From: Hymenobacter nitidus | GTDB taxonomy: Bacteria > Bacteroidota > Bacteroidia > Cytophagales > Hymenobacteraceae | Direction of reading: 5' to 3' | Length of the DNA: 64,000 nt | Assembly: GCF_020447315.1 (NCBI RefSeq) | Contig: NZ_JAJADQ010000011.1 | Location: 62,001-126,000 of the forward strand | Shown: positions 42,404 to 51,558 of the stretch, piece after piece | How the letters are laid out: each line of letters starts with the position of its first letter | Numbering within the stretch: the stretch's first letter is position 1 | Translations under genes and position numbers: made by a program | Notes under the pieces: generated by a model | Told to the model about the DNA's origin: nothing | The model's database searches: none | What the model saw: only the letters and a program-made list of their open reading frames with translations

Positions 42404-44451
42404 GATTTCTTCTTGATAACGATCTGCTCGGCCTGCTTGGCCAGCATGCGGCTGTAGAACTCGCGCAGAAAGCCGTATTCCTCGGCCGAGTACATGGGCT
42501 TGCGCAGGCTCATGCGGCTGGCAATCTGCACGGTGCCCTGGCCGGTATCCTGCACGGTGTAAGTGAAGCGGCCACCGTTGTCGGGCAGCTCCACCACGGC
42601 CGGCTTGGGCAGCTCCTCGGCCTGGTAGCCGGCGGGCAGCGTAATGGTCATCATCACGGTTTCATCGACCTGGGCGCCAAAGTCGACCGGGAAACGCCGG
42701 GTTTCGTGATGAAACGGATTCTTTTCCTCCGAAAACTGGCGCATCGGGTTCATGTAAATCGTGCTGACGGGGGCATCCGAGCCAGCCACGACAAACTCGT
42801 AGTCAACAGCCAGGGGCTTAGTCAGCACTTCACGCTCCTTGAAGGCGAACTTGGGAATCGTCCAGCCTTCGTGGCTGCTGGCTACTTCCTCCATATACTT
42901 CTTCTCGCCGCTTTTCTGCAGCTTTTCGCGGCTCGACAGGGCCGCGTAGCCGCTGTGCTCCTGGTGAATCTTACCGGTGTAGCCGCCCCGCTCGTCCATG
43001 GTCAGCTGAACCTGACGGTACTGCAGAATGCGCTGGGAGGGGTTCAGGTTTATCCAGCGCGACTCGTGGGCCTTGGGCATAATCAGGCGGCCCGTGCCGC
43101 TGAGGCAGCGGGGGGGCAACATGCCGCAGGGCACCAGGGCCTCGGTGGCGTCCACAAACATTTCCTTGCCCTCGGGCAGGGCCACGTGGGCCACCACGTA
43201 GTTGAACTTGGAGAGCAGGGGCACGGCCTCGTTTATCATGCCATGGTCGCGGGTGCTGAGCAGCACGGGGTTAGCCGGCACGCCCGCGTCGCGCAGCAGG
43301 GCAATAAGCAGCAGGTTCACGTCGGCGGCCGAGCCGCTGTGCTGGTCGTAGCTGTGGCGCAGGGTGCTGGTGGAGTAGAACTGGTCGGTGCCGTTGTACT
43401 TCACCGACTTGCGCACCAGCTCGTGCACGGCGGCAATGCGCTGCGGCACGTCGGGGTATTTGGCCACCAGGGCTGTCGTCTGCTCTTTCAGGAAGCCGCC
43501 CCGCTTGAGCTGCGCGCCAAAGTTGTCGTCGTCGAGCAGGCTCTGGTTGATTTTCTCCCAGGTGTTGGCCACGCTCTTGTAGGGCTCGTCGGGCCATTTA
43601 ATGCCGGCCAGCTCGAACTCAATCCGCGAAACGTAGTCCCGGGCCGTGGTCATGAAGGGCTCCGAGCGCAGGGCCACCACGTCTTTCATAGCCCAGCGGT
43701 GGTTGGTTACGCGTGCCATTACGGCGGCCGAGCCCGACGCGTGCACGTTGCTCGTGGGGTCGGCCAGCTGGCTGCGGCTCCAGCGCACGGTGTACTGAGT
43801 GTTGGTTTCCTCGCGCTCCTGCACGGTCAGGGGCTCGTAGCCGCCCATGAGCATCTTATAGTCGAAATACTCGGGAATGGCGGCCCGGTACTCGCTCCAG
43901 CGCGTGGGAATGGAGTGCTGAAACTGCCAGTCCTGGAAGTTAAAGATGAAGTCGGAGTTGATGACGTAGGTATACTCGATAACCGAGCCTTCGCGCACGT
44001 TGGGCAGGGTAAACTTGCGGGAGAAGTTGTTGACCGAGTGCTGCTCGGTAAATACGGCTTCCGTGGCCAGCTTTTCCTTCACCACCTGCCCGTTCACCAG
44101 GTTGTAAGTGAAGCCCTTCAGGTTGACTAGCTTCTCGGTCTGGCTGTCCTTCTTATAGAGCGGCACGCGCACGGTGGCCCAGTCGTAGCCCGATTTCTTT
44201 AGAATCTTGATGCGCGTAACCCGCTCGAATACGGTCCGGAAGCCGTCCTCGGTGGGCTCGAAGCGCGAGCGGCCGAAGTCGCAGAGGACCACGGCCTCGG
44301 CGGCGCTGTCGGCCACGAAGTTGGCGCCGGTCAGGTCCTTCTCATCGATTTTGCCAAACTTGATGGGGTCGGCCTGGCCCAGGACGGGCAGCGTAATGCA
44401 CACGCTCAGCACGGCTACCGCTGAAATACAGCGTAGTAAAGGTGTAATCAT
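42400..44451 (-). CDS. DUF3857/transglutaminase-fold protein lacking catalytic Cys and His
   Basis: A 683-residue exported paralogue: signal peptide (MITPLLRCISAVAVLSVCIT), a DUF3857 domain (about 45-260, with SVIEYTYVINSDFIFNFQDW), a transglutaminase fold and a C-terminal beta domain. Where the active paralogue has GDCK, this reads SGSAADVNLLL (Ala375 at the Cys position). Where it has FNH, this reads FNYVVAHV. The protein is therefore probably not an enzyme in that domain. It ends with KQAEQIVIKKKS. It is translationally coupled to the Cys-bearing paralogue downstream, which suggests the two work together. Confidence 0.87.
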   Translation of the reverse strand: MITPLLRCISAVAVLSVCITLPVLGQADPIKFGKIDEKDLTGANFVADSAAEAVVLCDFGRSRFEPTEDGFRTVFERVTRIKILKKSGYDWATVRVPLYKKDSQTEKLVNLKGFTYNLVNGQVVKEKLATEAVFTEQHSVNNFSRKFTLPNVREGSVIEYTYVINSDFIFNFQDWQFQHSIPTRWSEYRAAIPEYFDYKMLMGGYEPLTVQEREETNTQYTVRWSRSQLADPTSNVHASGSAAVMARVTNHRWAMKDVVALRSEPFMTTARDYVSRIEFELAGIKWPDEPYKSVANTWEKINQSLLDDDNFGAQLKRGGFLKEQTTALVAKYPDVPQRIAAVHELVRKSVKYNGTDQFYSTSTLRHSYDQHSGSAADVNLLLIALLRDAGVPANPVLLSTRDHGMINEAVPLLSKFNYVVAHVALPEGKEMFVDATEALVPCGMLPPRCLSGTGRLIMPKAHESRWINLNPSQRILQYRQVQLTMDERGGYTGKIHQEHSGYAALSSREKLQKSGEKKYMEEVASSHEGWTIPKFAFKEREVLTKPLAVDYEFVVAGSDAPVSTIYMNPMRQFSEEKNPFHHETRRFPVDFGAQVDETVMMTITLPAGYQAEELPKPAVVELPDNGGRFTYTVQDTGQGTVQIASRMSLRKPMYSAEEYGFLREFYSRMLAKQAEQIVIKKKS

Positions 44452-44643
44452 ACAGGGAAAAAGTATGGTAGGAAAACGGGGATATGCGGGTAAAAGCAGC
44501 TTGCCTTTTGCGGGCAGAAAGAACTGGAAATCAACAGTAGATAGAGGCGAGTCGGAGAGGGCGGATAATTCGTAGTTTAAAGGTGCGGAATTTTAGCATC
44601 ACTGCCAACTGCCCGCATTTTCAGCCATGCTTTTTGGTGGGCA

Positions 44644-46671
44644 TCAATGCTGGCGCTTCAGCACCAAGGGCTCGGCCTGCTTGGCCACAATGCGGGCATT
44701 AAACGCACGCAGGGCCGCGTATTCCGCCGGGCCGTACACGGGCCGGGCGTACTGGAGCCGGCTGAGCAGCTGCACCGATTCGGGTGTGGGCTGAGTTACC
44801 TGATACGTATAGCGCCCCCCGCCGGCCGGCAAGTCCAGCACCAGCTGGGCGGGCAGCTCCTGAGCTACAAAGCCCTTGGGCAGGGCCAGGGTAATAACGG
44901 TGGTATGGTCGCGCGGCATGCCAAAGTTGATCGGGTAGAGGCGGCTCTCAGCCCGGAAGTCGTAGGGCAAGGCTTCCGGCAGATTCAGCAGGGACAAGTA
45001 AAAAAGCGGGGCATCGGGGCTGTTGAGGGTGTGGTGCAGGGCCAGCTCCACCGACACAGGCTTTTCCAGGGAATCGACCACTAGCCGCGGGGCGCCTGGC
45101 TGCCACTCCTGCCAGCGCTGGGCGAGCTGGCCGGTATATTCGGCCGCCGAAGACTGCCGGATCTGGCGCCGTGCGGCTACGGCGGCGTAGCCGGCATATT
45201 CCAGTTTCATCGTGCCTTCCAGCTGGCCCTGGGGCGAAAGCCGCAGCTGGGCCGTGCGGTATTCGGTGTGGCGGCCCCCGGCCTTGAGGGGCACCCAGCG
45301 GCCGTTGGCGTCGGCCAGGCGGCCCTGGCCGTTCAGGCAGCGCTCGGGCAGCATGCCCAGGGGCAGCTGGGGCTCGGTGGCATCCAGCAGGATATCGGGG
45401 CGGCCCCGCAGACTCAGGTGGGCGGCCACGTAGTTGAACTGGCTTACGACCGGCACCACCGTTTGCACCTGGCCATGGTCGCGGGTGCTGAGCAGCAGCG
45501 GGGTAGCCGGCAGTCCGGCGGCGCGCAACGTCTGCACCAGCAGCAGGTTGATGTCGGCCGAGTTGCCGAGGTGGCGCTCGTAGGTGTGGCGTAGCGGCTG
45601 CGATACGTACAGGCGCGGCTCGTCATTGTACACCACGCTGCGCTGCACCAGGGCTAGCACGGCCGCCGCGCGCGCCACCGAGTCGGGGAAGCGCTGGCGC
45701 AGGGCTTCGGCGGCGGCGGTCAGCGGCGGAACCGGCTTTTTCAGGGCCAGCCCAAACTCAGCGTTGGTGCTCATGCTTTGCCAAATAGCGTCCCACTGGC
45801 CGGTCAGGTCGTGGTAGTCGCCGCTGAAATTGACGCCCGCCAGCTCGAAGTGGATGCTGCTCATGTAGTCGCCGGGCGTGGTCATGAACGGCTCGGGCCG
45901 GAAGGCAGGAACGTTCTTCATCACCCAGCGCATCTGCTGGGCCATGGCCGTAATGTGCTGGTCGGTGCCCGGCGTGATGCCCTGGGCCGCGGTGGTCACG
46001 GTGGTGCTGTAGCGCACGTCCAGGGCTTCTTCGATGGCGAAGGGCCGGTAGCCGTAGGTGATGGTTTTGTAGGTGTAGAACTGGGGCAGGAAAGCCCGGT
46101 ACTCGCTCCAGCGCACCGGAATGGTGTGCTCAAACTGCCAGTCCTGCAGGTTGAAGACAAAGTCGGAGGTGATGACGTAGGTGAACTCAATGATGGAGCC
46201 CTCGCGCACGTCGGGCAGGGTGAAGGAGTACTGCAGGTGGTTTTTGTCCAGCGTTTCGCGGAACATCTTGCTGCCATCCAGCTTGGTTTTGACCAGCTGC
46301 CCGTTCTGCAGGTTGTAGGTGAAGCCCTTCAGGCGGGTCAGGTGTTCGGCTTCCCCGTCGCGGGTGTAGAGCGGTACGCGTACCGTGGCGTGCCGGTAGC
46401 CCGCTTTGCGGTGAATCTGGAGCCGGGCTGTGCGCTCGAACACCACCTGGAAGTGCGCGTTGCTGCCCTCGATTTTGGTCGTGCCGTAGTCGCACAGGTA
46501 CTCGGCTTCGGCCCGGGTGCTGTCGGTAGCCGGGGCTGGGGCTGTAAAATCAGCGGCCGAAACAGCCCCGAACTGCAGCGGCGGCGGACCCGGCTTTTGG
46601 GCGAAAGCTACCCCATGGCTGCATACTAGTAAAGCGGCGAAAAGCCACAGGCGGGTAACGGTTGAAATCAT
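44644..46671 (-). CDS. DUF3857/transglutaminase-fold protein lacking catalytic Cys and His (second)
   Basis: A 675-residue exported paralogue, closest in layout to the protein that follows it on the same strand. The ATG at 46671 gives the signal peptide MISTVTRLWLFAALLVCSHG. Shared blocks include SIIEFTYVITSDFVFNLQDW, the PFMTTPGDYMSSIHFELAGV stretch and the NLLLVQTLRAAGLP core. The catalytic Cys is replaced by Ser (GNSADINLLL) and the His by Tyr (SQFNYVAAH). A TACTTTTG box lies about 60 nt upstream. The 192-bp gap to the next paralogue and the overall similarity point to tandem duplication. Confidence 0.87.
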   Translation of the reverse strand: MISTVTRLWLFAALLVCSHGVAFAQKPGPPPLQFGAVSAADFTAPAPATDSTRAEAEYLCDYGTTKIEGSNAHFQVVFERTARLQIHRKAGYRHATVRVPLYTRDGEAEHLTRLKGFTYNLQNGQLVKTKLDGSKMFRETLDKNHLQYSFTLPDVREGSIIEFTYVITSDFVFNLQDWQFEHTIPVRWSEYRAFLPQFYTYKTITYGYRPFAIEEALDVRYSTTVTTAAQGITPGTDQHITAMAQQMRWVMKNVPAFRPEPFMTTPGDYMSSIHFELAGVNFSGDYHDLTGQWDAIWQSMSTNAEFGLALKKPVPPLTAAAEALRQRFPDSVARAAAVLALVQRSVVYNDEPRLYVSQPLRHTYERHLGNSADINLLLVQTLRAAGLPATPLLLSTRDHGQVQTVVPVVSQFNYVAAHLSLRGRPDILLDATEPQLPLGMLPERCLNGQGRLADANGRWVPLKAGGRHTEYRTAQLRLSPQGQLEGTMKLEYAGYAAVAARRQIRQSSAAEYTGQLAQRWQEWQPGAPRLVVDSLEKPVSVELALHHTLNSPDAPLFYLSLLNLPEALPYDFRAESRLYPINFGMPRDHTTVITLALPKGFVAQELPAQLVLDLPAGGGRYTYQVTQPTPESVQLLSRLQYARPVYGPAEYAALRAFNARIVAKQAEPLVLKRQH

Positions 46672-46731
46672 GCGGAAGGCCCCTGGTAAAAAGAAAAGGA
46701 CCTTAAAGGTGGGGGAAATGCCGGGCCCCGC

Positions 46732-46739
46732 CAAAAGTA
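46732..46739 (-). promoter_or_regulatory. -7 box upstream of the first DUF3857 gene
   Basis: The minus strand reads TACTTTTG, a full TAnnTTTG match, about 61 nt before the ATG at 46671 and just past the stop of the MFS gene. Confidence 0.5.
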
Positions 46740-46742
46740 TTT

Positions 46743-47939
46743 TCAGGCCAGCACCGGAGGCTGCTTTTTCACGCCCCACAGCAGGTAGAGCAGAGCCAGC
46801 AGCGTGGAGCCCACACTAATGGCGTGCACGTAGGGCAAGTGGCTGTCGATGTTGCCATACACCCAGCCGGCCAGCAATGCCCCCAGTCCGATACCGACTT
46901 CCAGGGCAATGTACATGGTGGCCACGGCCCGCCCGCGCCGCGCCGGGTGGCTCAAATCCACTGTCCAGGCGTAGAGCGTGGGCGAGTTCAGGCCCGTGGC
47001 CAAACCGAACAGCACGGCCGAGCCCAGAAACAGCGGCACCGAGTGCTCCACCAGGGTCAACATAGTCAGGGCCACGACCATCATGGCCGTGGAAAGGCGC
47101 AGCACCGGCAGGCGGCCGTACTTGTCGGAGGCGCGGCCGGCCACTAGGCGCACCAGCAGGGAGGCCAGCGTGTAGCAGGTGTAGAACAAGCCTTTCTCGC
47201 CCGCACTCAGGCCCAGAGCCCGGCTTTGGTCGGGCACAATGGTGAGAATGGCGCCGAAGGGAAACAAACACAGCAGCGTGACCAAAGCCGGCGACAACAC
47301 CCGGGGCTCCAGGATTTCATTCCGCCAGTCGAGGCGCAGCAGGCTCCAGCTGAAGCGCTGCCGCTGGGCTTTGGGCAGGGTTTCGGTCATGGTGCCCTGC
47401 ACGGCCAAACTCAGCAGGGCCAGGCCCGAGGAGCAGTAGAACAGCGTGTTCAGGGAAGTGGCGGCCGTGATGTAGGGGCCCAGGGCCGGCCCGGCGGCCA
47501 TGCCCAGGGAGCCAGCCACGCCCAGCAAACCCATGGCCTCGCCGCGCCGCTCGAAGGGAATGATGTCGGCAATAAAGGCGGCCGTGCCGGTGGGCTTGAA
47601 CCCGGTGCTGAACCCGTGCAGCAGCCGCAGCCCCAGAAAGCCGGCCACGGTCGTTACCCAGGGATAAAAAAAGCCGCAGACAAAGCACACCAACGAGCCG
47701 AAGACCATCACCGGAATCCGCCCCACGGTATCGGCCAGCTTGCCGCTGAAGGGCCGCGAAATACCGGCCGTGAGGGTGAACAGCGCAATGATGAAGCCCT
47801 TGTACTCCGCCCCGCCCAGCCGCGTCAGAAAGTCGGGCAGCTCGGGCAGGAGCATGTTGAAGCTCATGAAAAACAGAAACGACGAGAGGCACATCAGCCA
47901 GAAACCAGCCGTGTACACTTTCTTGGAAGGTGGCAACAT
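46743..47939 (-). CDS. Major facilitator superfamily transporter (second)
   Basis: A 398-residue, 12-helix permease. The ATG at 47939 is chosen because residues from there (MLPPSKKVYTAGFWLMCLSS) lead directly into helix 1; the longer upstream frame is proline/cysteine-rich and unlikely. It has MFS loop motifs SGKLADTVGRIPVMV (loop 2-3) and AGRASDKYGRLPVLR (loop 8-9), plus PAARRG-type basic loops. Substrate unknown; drug or sugar efflux is plausible. It lies upstream of the DUF3857 genes on the same strand but they appear to have their own promoter. Confidence 0.87.
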   Translation of the reverse strand: MLPPSKKVYTAGFWLMCLSSFLFFMSFNMLLPELPDFLTRLGGAEYKGFIIALFTLTAGISRPFSGKLADTVGRIPVMVFGSLVCFVCGFFYPWVTTVAGFLGLRLLHGFSTGFKPTGTAAFIADIIPFERRGEAMGLLGVAGSLGMAAGPALGPYITAATSLNTLFYCSSGLALLSLAVQGTMTETLPKAQRQRFSWSLLRLDWRNEILEPRVLSPALVTLLCLFPFGAILTIVPDQSRALGLSAGEKGLFYTCYTLASLLVRLVAGRASDKYGRLPVLRLSTAMMVVALTMLTLVEHSVPLFLGSAVLFGLATGLNSPTLYAWTVDLSHPARRGRAVATMYIALEVGIGLGALLAGWVYGNIDSHLPYVHAISVGSTLLALLYLLWGVKKQPPVLA

Positions 47940-48098
47940 GAAGACGCGGGCGCGGATAAGGCCGCAAAGGTCGGCAGAAAATACGGGCGCTGCCGCAGCG
48001 GGTTCAAATGAGACCCGCGGCGGGCATACGCAGGGGCCGCGGGCCAGTGCTGCGTATCCTGTCATCCTTGATCTGACGTCCGCTGCCGTTTGGCACGG

Positions 48099-48377
48099 TT
48101 AGAACTGCGCCTGCAAATAGGGCCACGTGAAATAGAGAACAGCCCCTTGCAGCAGCGTCAGCCCTAGGGTAACGCCCCAGAAAGCAGCTTTGCGGTTTTT
48201 ATGATGGAGCAGCAACATTGCCGCCCACGCCCCGGGCGCCGCGCCGGGCAGCGTCGCGAGGTGCAGCGTTTTTTCGGCAACGCGCCGCTGGTTCCGTTGG
48301 GCTTTGCGCTTATCCAGGGCGAAGAGCAGGAAACACAGGAAGTTGAAAAATAACAGGCAACTCAAGAGTAGCTTCAT
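48099..48377 (-). CDS. DUF1294 membrane protein
   Basis: A 92-residue protein with three probable membrane helices. The DUF1294 pattern is visible: FLLFALDKRKAQRNQRRVAE (DK..A....R..E), TLHLATLPGAAPGAWAAMLL and LHHKNRKAAFWG (H.T.K..F). Function unknown; in other bacteria it is a small inner-membrane protein, sometimes fused to a cold-shock domain, which is absent here. It precedes the MFS gene on the same strand with a 159-bp gap. Confidence 0.85.
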   Translation of the reverse strand: MKLLLSCLLFFNFLCFLLFALDKRKAQRNQRRVAEKTLHLATLPGAAPGAWAAMLLLHHKNRKAAFWGVTLGLTLLQGAVLYFTWPYLQAQF

Positions 48378-48800
48378 GGTGCGGGAGCGGGCCTTTCTGA
48401 CCAGTCTGTCCTGAATTTGACCTGAATGGCTGCCCTGATCTGAACTGGTTGGGCGGGTTCAAAAAGGGGCGAGGAAGACGGGATACCAGCCGAGCCGCAA
48501 GTTATGGAGCTATGTTCAAGGAACTGGTCGTTTTCGTTAATCACGAGCCGTGGGTACTACTCAACGGGCTAATGTGCCAGCTTTCAAAGAGACTGCCAGC
48601 AATACTAACAAAGGGTTTGGGCCATAAGCCGGAACGCCTTAGAAATCTGGGCAGGGTCAGGGCAGGAGGAGTTCTGCAGAAAAGCTGCCGTAATACAGCT
48701 CCGACTACCCTGCGCTCGTCCCGCCACCGGATACTTCGGTTGCCCCTGCCAAAACGGCCGCTCACCAACTCCGGCCCGAAGTGTGTCGTAACCAGCGGCT
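48378..48800. other. 423-bp stretch without a recognised gene
   Basis: Between the divergent DUF1294 and ABC exporter genes. Short frames exist on both strands but none has a recognisable domain, a signal peptide or a credible start. I see no terminator, no tRNA and no clear TAnnTTTG box; GGATACTTCGG near the exporter is only a partial match. It probably holds both promoters. Confidence 0.6.
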
Positions 48801-50672
48801 ATGTCCTGGTTATCCAAAAAGTTTTCGAAAATATCGGCCAAGCGGCCCCGGCCCGATGGCAAGCCGGCCCTGAGCGTGCGGGAGCGGGTGTCGGCCCTGA
48901 AGAACCTGCCCGAGTTTCTGCGCCTGATCTGGGACACCAGCCCCGCGCTGACGATGGGCAACATTGCCCTGCGCCTGGTGCGCGCGGCCCTGCCCGTGGC
49001 CATGCTCTATGTTGCCCGCCTGATCCTGGATTCGATTATCGGCCTGAGCCGCACCCCGGGCAGCTCCCTGACGCCCATTATCGGCCTGGTCGGCCTGGAG
49101 TTCGGCCTGGCTGTTCTTTCCGACCTGCTGGGCCGGGGCGTGGCCTTGCTCGACAGCCTGCTCGGCGACCTGTTTGCCAACCGCTCCTCTATCCGGCTGA
49201 TGGAGCACGCCGGCCAGCTCGACCTCGACCAGTTCGAGGACAGCGTGTTCTACGACAAGCTGGAACGGGCCCGTCGCCAGACCTTGTCGCGCACGGTGCT
49301 CATGTCGCAGGTGCTTTCCCAGGCCCAGGACATCATCACGATGCTGTTTCTGGCCGTGGGCCTGGCTGCTTTTAACCCCTGGCTGCTGCTGTTGCTACTG
49401 GTAGCCGTGGTGCCGGCCTTTCTGGGCGAGTCGCACTTCAATGAGCGCAGCTACTCGCTGGTACACAGCTGGACGCCCGAGCGGCGCGAGCTGGACTACC
49501 TGCGCCAGACCGGGGCCTCCGACGAAACGGCCAAGGAAGTAAAGATCTTCGGGCTGTCGGGCTTCCTGATCGAGCGGTTCCGGATGCTCTCGGATGAGTT
49601 CTACCAGAAAAACAAAGCCCTGGTGGTGCGCCGGGCCGGGTGGGGGGCGCTGTTTGCTGCCATCGGGGCCGGGGGCTACTACGCGGCCTACATCTACATT
49701 ATTGCACAAGCGGTGCGGGGCAATATCTCCATCGGGCAGCTTACGTTTCTCTCCGGCTCGTTTGCCCGCATGCGGGGCTTGCTCGAAGGCATCCTGAGCC
49801 GGTTCAGCAGCGTAGCCGAAGGAGCCTTGTACCTGCAGGACTTCTTCGACTTCTTTCATTTGCAGCCCCGCATTGCCCGGGCCGAAGGGCAGCGGGTACG
49901 CCCGTTTCCGCGGCCCGTCCGGGAGGGCTTTACGTTCGAGGACGTGGGCTTTCAGTACCGGGGCTCCAGCAAGTGGGCGATTCGCAACCTGAACTTCACG
50001 CTGCGGGCCGGCGAAAAGCTGGCGCTGGTGGGCGAAAATGGCGCGGGCAAAACCACCCTGGTCAAGCTGCTCTCCCGCCTCTACGACCCCACCGAGGGCC
50101 GCATCCTGCTCGACGGCCACGACCTGCGCGACTACGACCCGGCCGAGCTGCGCCAGGAAATCGGGGTTATCTTCCAGGACTTCGTGCGCTTCCAGCTTTC
50201 GGCGGGCCAAAACCTGGCCGTGGGCCGCATCGAGGAAAAGCAAAACCAGGACCGGATTCAGTCGGCTGCCGCCCAGAGCCTGGCCGATACCGTCATCAAG
50301 AAGCTGCCCGGCGGCTACGAGCAGATGATCGGCCGCCGCTTTGCTGGGGGCGTGGACCTAAGCGGGGGCGAGTGGCAGAAGATTGCCCTGGGCCGGGCCT
50401 ACATGCGCGAGGCCCAGCTCCTGATTCTGGACGAGCCCACGGCCGCCCTCGACGCCCGCGCCGAGCACGAGGTGTTCCAGCGCTTCGCCGACCTGACCCA
50501 GGGCAAGACCGCCGTGCTGATTTCGCACCGCTTCAGCACCGTGCGCATGGCCGACCGGATTCTGGTGATTGAGAACGGGCAGTTTGTGGAAATCGGCTCC
50601 CACGAAGAGCTGCTGGCCCGCAACGGCCGGTATTCCGAGCTCTTCGCGCTGCAGGCCGCCGGGTACCGGTAG
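48801..50672 (+). CDS. ABC exporter, fused permease-ATPase
   Basis: A 623-residue half-transporter of the type I exporter fold. The N-terminal part has about six helices, and the intracellular coupling segments ETAKEVKIFGLSGFLIERF and DFFDFFHLQPRI are visible. The C-terminal ATPase (from about 370) has Walker A GENGAGKTT (about 412-420), Q-loop IFQDFVRFQ, signature LSGGEWQK and Walker B LLILDEPTAALD. It probably works as a homodimer moving lipid, peptide or drug outward. No partner protein (MFP/OMF) is adjacent. Its substrate is unknown. Confidence 0.93.
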   Translation: MSWLSKKFSKISAKRPRPDGKPALSVRERVSALKNLPEFLRLIWDTSPALTMGNIALRLVRAALPVAMLYVARLILDSIIGLSRTPGSSLTPIIGLVGLEFGLAVLSDLLGRGVALLDSLLGDLFANRSSIRLMEHAGQLDLDQFEDSVFYDKLERARRQTLSRTVLMSQVLSQAQDIITMLFLAVGLAAFNPWLLLLLLVAVVPAFLGESHFNERSYSLVHSWTPERRELDYLRQTGASDETAKEVKIFGLSGFLIERFRMLSDEFYQKNKALVVRRAGWGALFAAIGAGGYYAAYIYIIAQAVRGNISIGQLTFLSGSFARMRGLLEGILSRFSSVAEGALYLQDFFDFFHLQPRIARAEGQRVRPFPRPVREGFTFEDVGFQYRGSSKWAIRNLNFTLRAGEKLALVGENGAGKTTLVKLLSRLYDPTEGRILLDGHDLRDYDPAELRQEIGVIFQDFVRFQLSAGQNLAVGRIEEKQNQDRIQSAAAQSLADTVIKKLPGGYEQMIGRRFAGGVDLSGGEWQKIALGRAYMREAQLLILDEPTAALDARAEHEVFQRFADLTQGKTAVLISHRFSTVRMADRILVIENGQFVEIGSHEELLARNGRYSELFALQAAGYR

Positions 50673-50817
50673 GATGCAAAAGGGCCTTGCGAGTGGTATT
50701 TTGTTGGAATGGAGCTGCCGACAAAATTTTTTTGCTAGTTTTTTGTCGCCAAACCAATACATAAGCCTCTCGGATATCGTATCTTAGGGTAATCTGCCTT
50801 TAAGTGATGCGCTGCCC

Positions 50818-51405
50818 ATGAAACTACCCGCTACCCTGCTTTTTGGGCTCAGTTTGGCCCTTTCCGGCTGTTTTGCCGCCCGTGAGGCCCGAATTGAGTC
50901 TGATTATAGTTATACCGGTAATTTCCGGCGCTACCGCACCTACGAGTTCGTAACGGGCCAGGGTCTGGCCGCCGACACGAGCAAGCTGGGCGAGGTGCTG
51001 CGCGACGCTATCCGGACGCGCATGCGGGTGCAGGGCTACAAGCCGGCCCGCAGCCGCCCCGACCTGCTGGTGATGTTCCGGCTCTTCGAGGGCGACATGG
51101 CTTTTCGGGGCTACGCGCAAGAAGATCTAAGCCGCTGGATGACCTCGGGCATGGTAGAGGACGATGAAACTCCCAAGGAAAACCGGCAGGGGTATCAGCC
51201 CGTCAAGATGGTGCTGGCCGAAGGCACCCTGCTCGTCACCCTGATTGACAACCGTACCAATCGGGCCGTCTGGAACGGCTATGCTTCCGGCGTGACAGTA
51301 CCGCCCGGCGTGCAGGGTGAGGCCGTGCTGCGGCGCTCCGTGCGCTCCATCTTCGACCAGTACCGCGTCTTCACCGAAGGCTACCTCGAAGGCGCCAGTC
51401 AGTAG
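50818..51405 (+). CDS. DUF4136 lipoprotein
   Basis: A 195-residue exported protein. The signal peptide ends with the lipobox LALSGC (Cys18), so it is lipid-anchored. The DUF4136 domain shows YSYTGNFRRYRTYEF, LRDAIRTRMRVQGYKPARSR, PDLLVMFRLFEGDM and, near the C-terminus, LVTLIDNRTNRAVWNGYASG. The function of the family is unknown. It is probably a single transcription unit; a palindromic element follows its stop. Confidence 0.88.
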   Translation: MKLPATLLFGLSLALSGCFAAREARIESDYSYTGNFRRYRTYEFVTGQGLAADTSKLGEVLRDAIRTRMRVQGYKPARSRPDLLVMFRLFEGDMAFRGYAQEDLSRWMTSGMVEDDETPKENRQGYQPVKMVLAEGTLLVTLIDNRTNRAVWNGYASGVTVPPGVQGEAVLRRSVRSIFDQYRVFTEGYLEGASQ

Positions 51406-51440
51406 TGGGGAAGTTGTTTGGAAAGCCACTCGAAACAGAA

Positions 51441-51540
51441 AAAGAGCGTCATGCTGAGCTTGCCGAAGCATCTTTACCGCAGTATTAACTACTTACCATT
51501 GCTTTAGAGCTATTTCGGCAAGCTCAACATGACGCTCTTT
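51441..51540. repeat. GTCATG-type palindromic element, copy A
   Basis: AAAGAGCGTCATGCTGAGCT (51441 on) and the matching right arm ending ATGACGCTCTTT (51540) form an inverted repeat of about 28 bp with one or two mismatches; the loop is about 45 nt. It lies between the converging DUF4136 and xdhC genes, where it may act as a terminator for both. Copy B is at 54995. Confidence 0.85.
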
Positions 51541-51558
51541 TGTTTTACTCTAACATAG

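Noticed and set aside
42706..44130. Plus-strand frame of 474 codons opposite the second DUF3857 gene
   Set aside because: Shadow frame without domain; the coding strand is well supported by signal peptide and paralogy.
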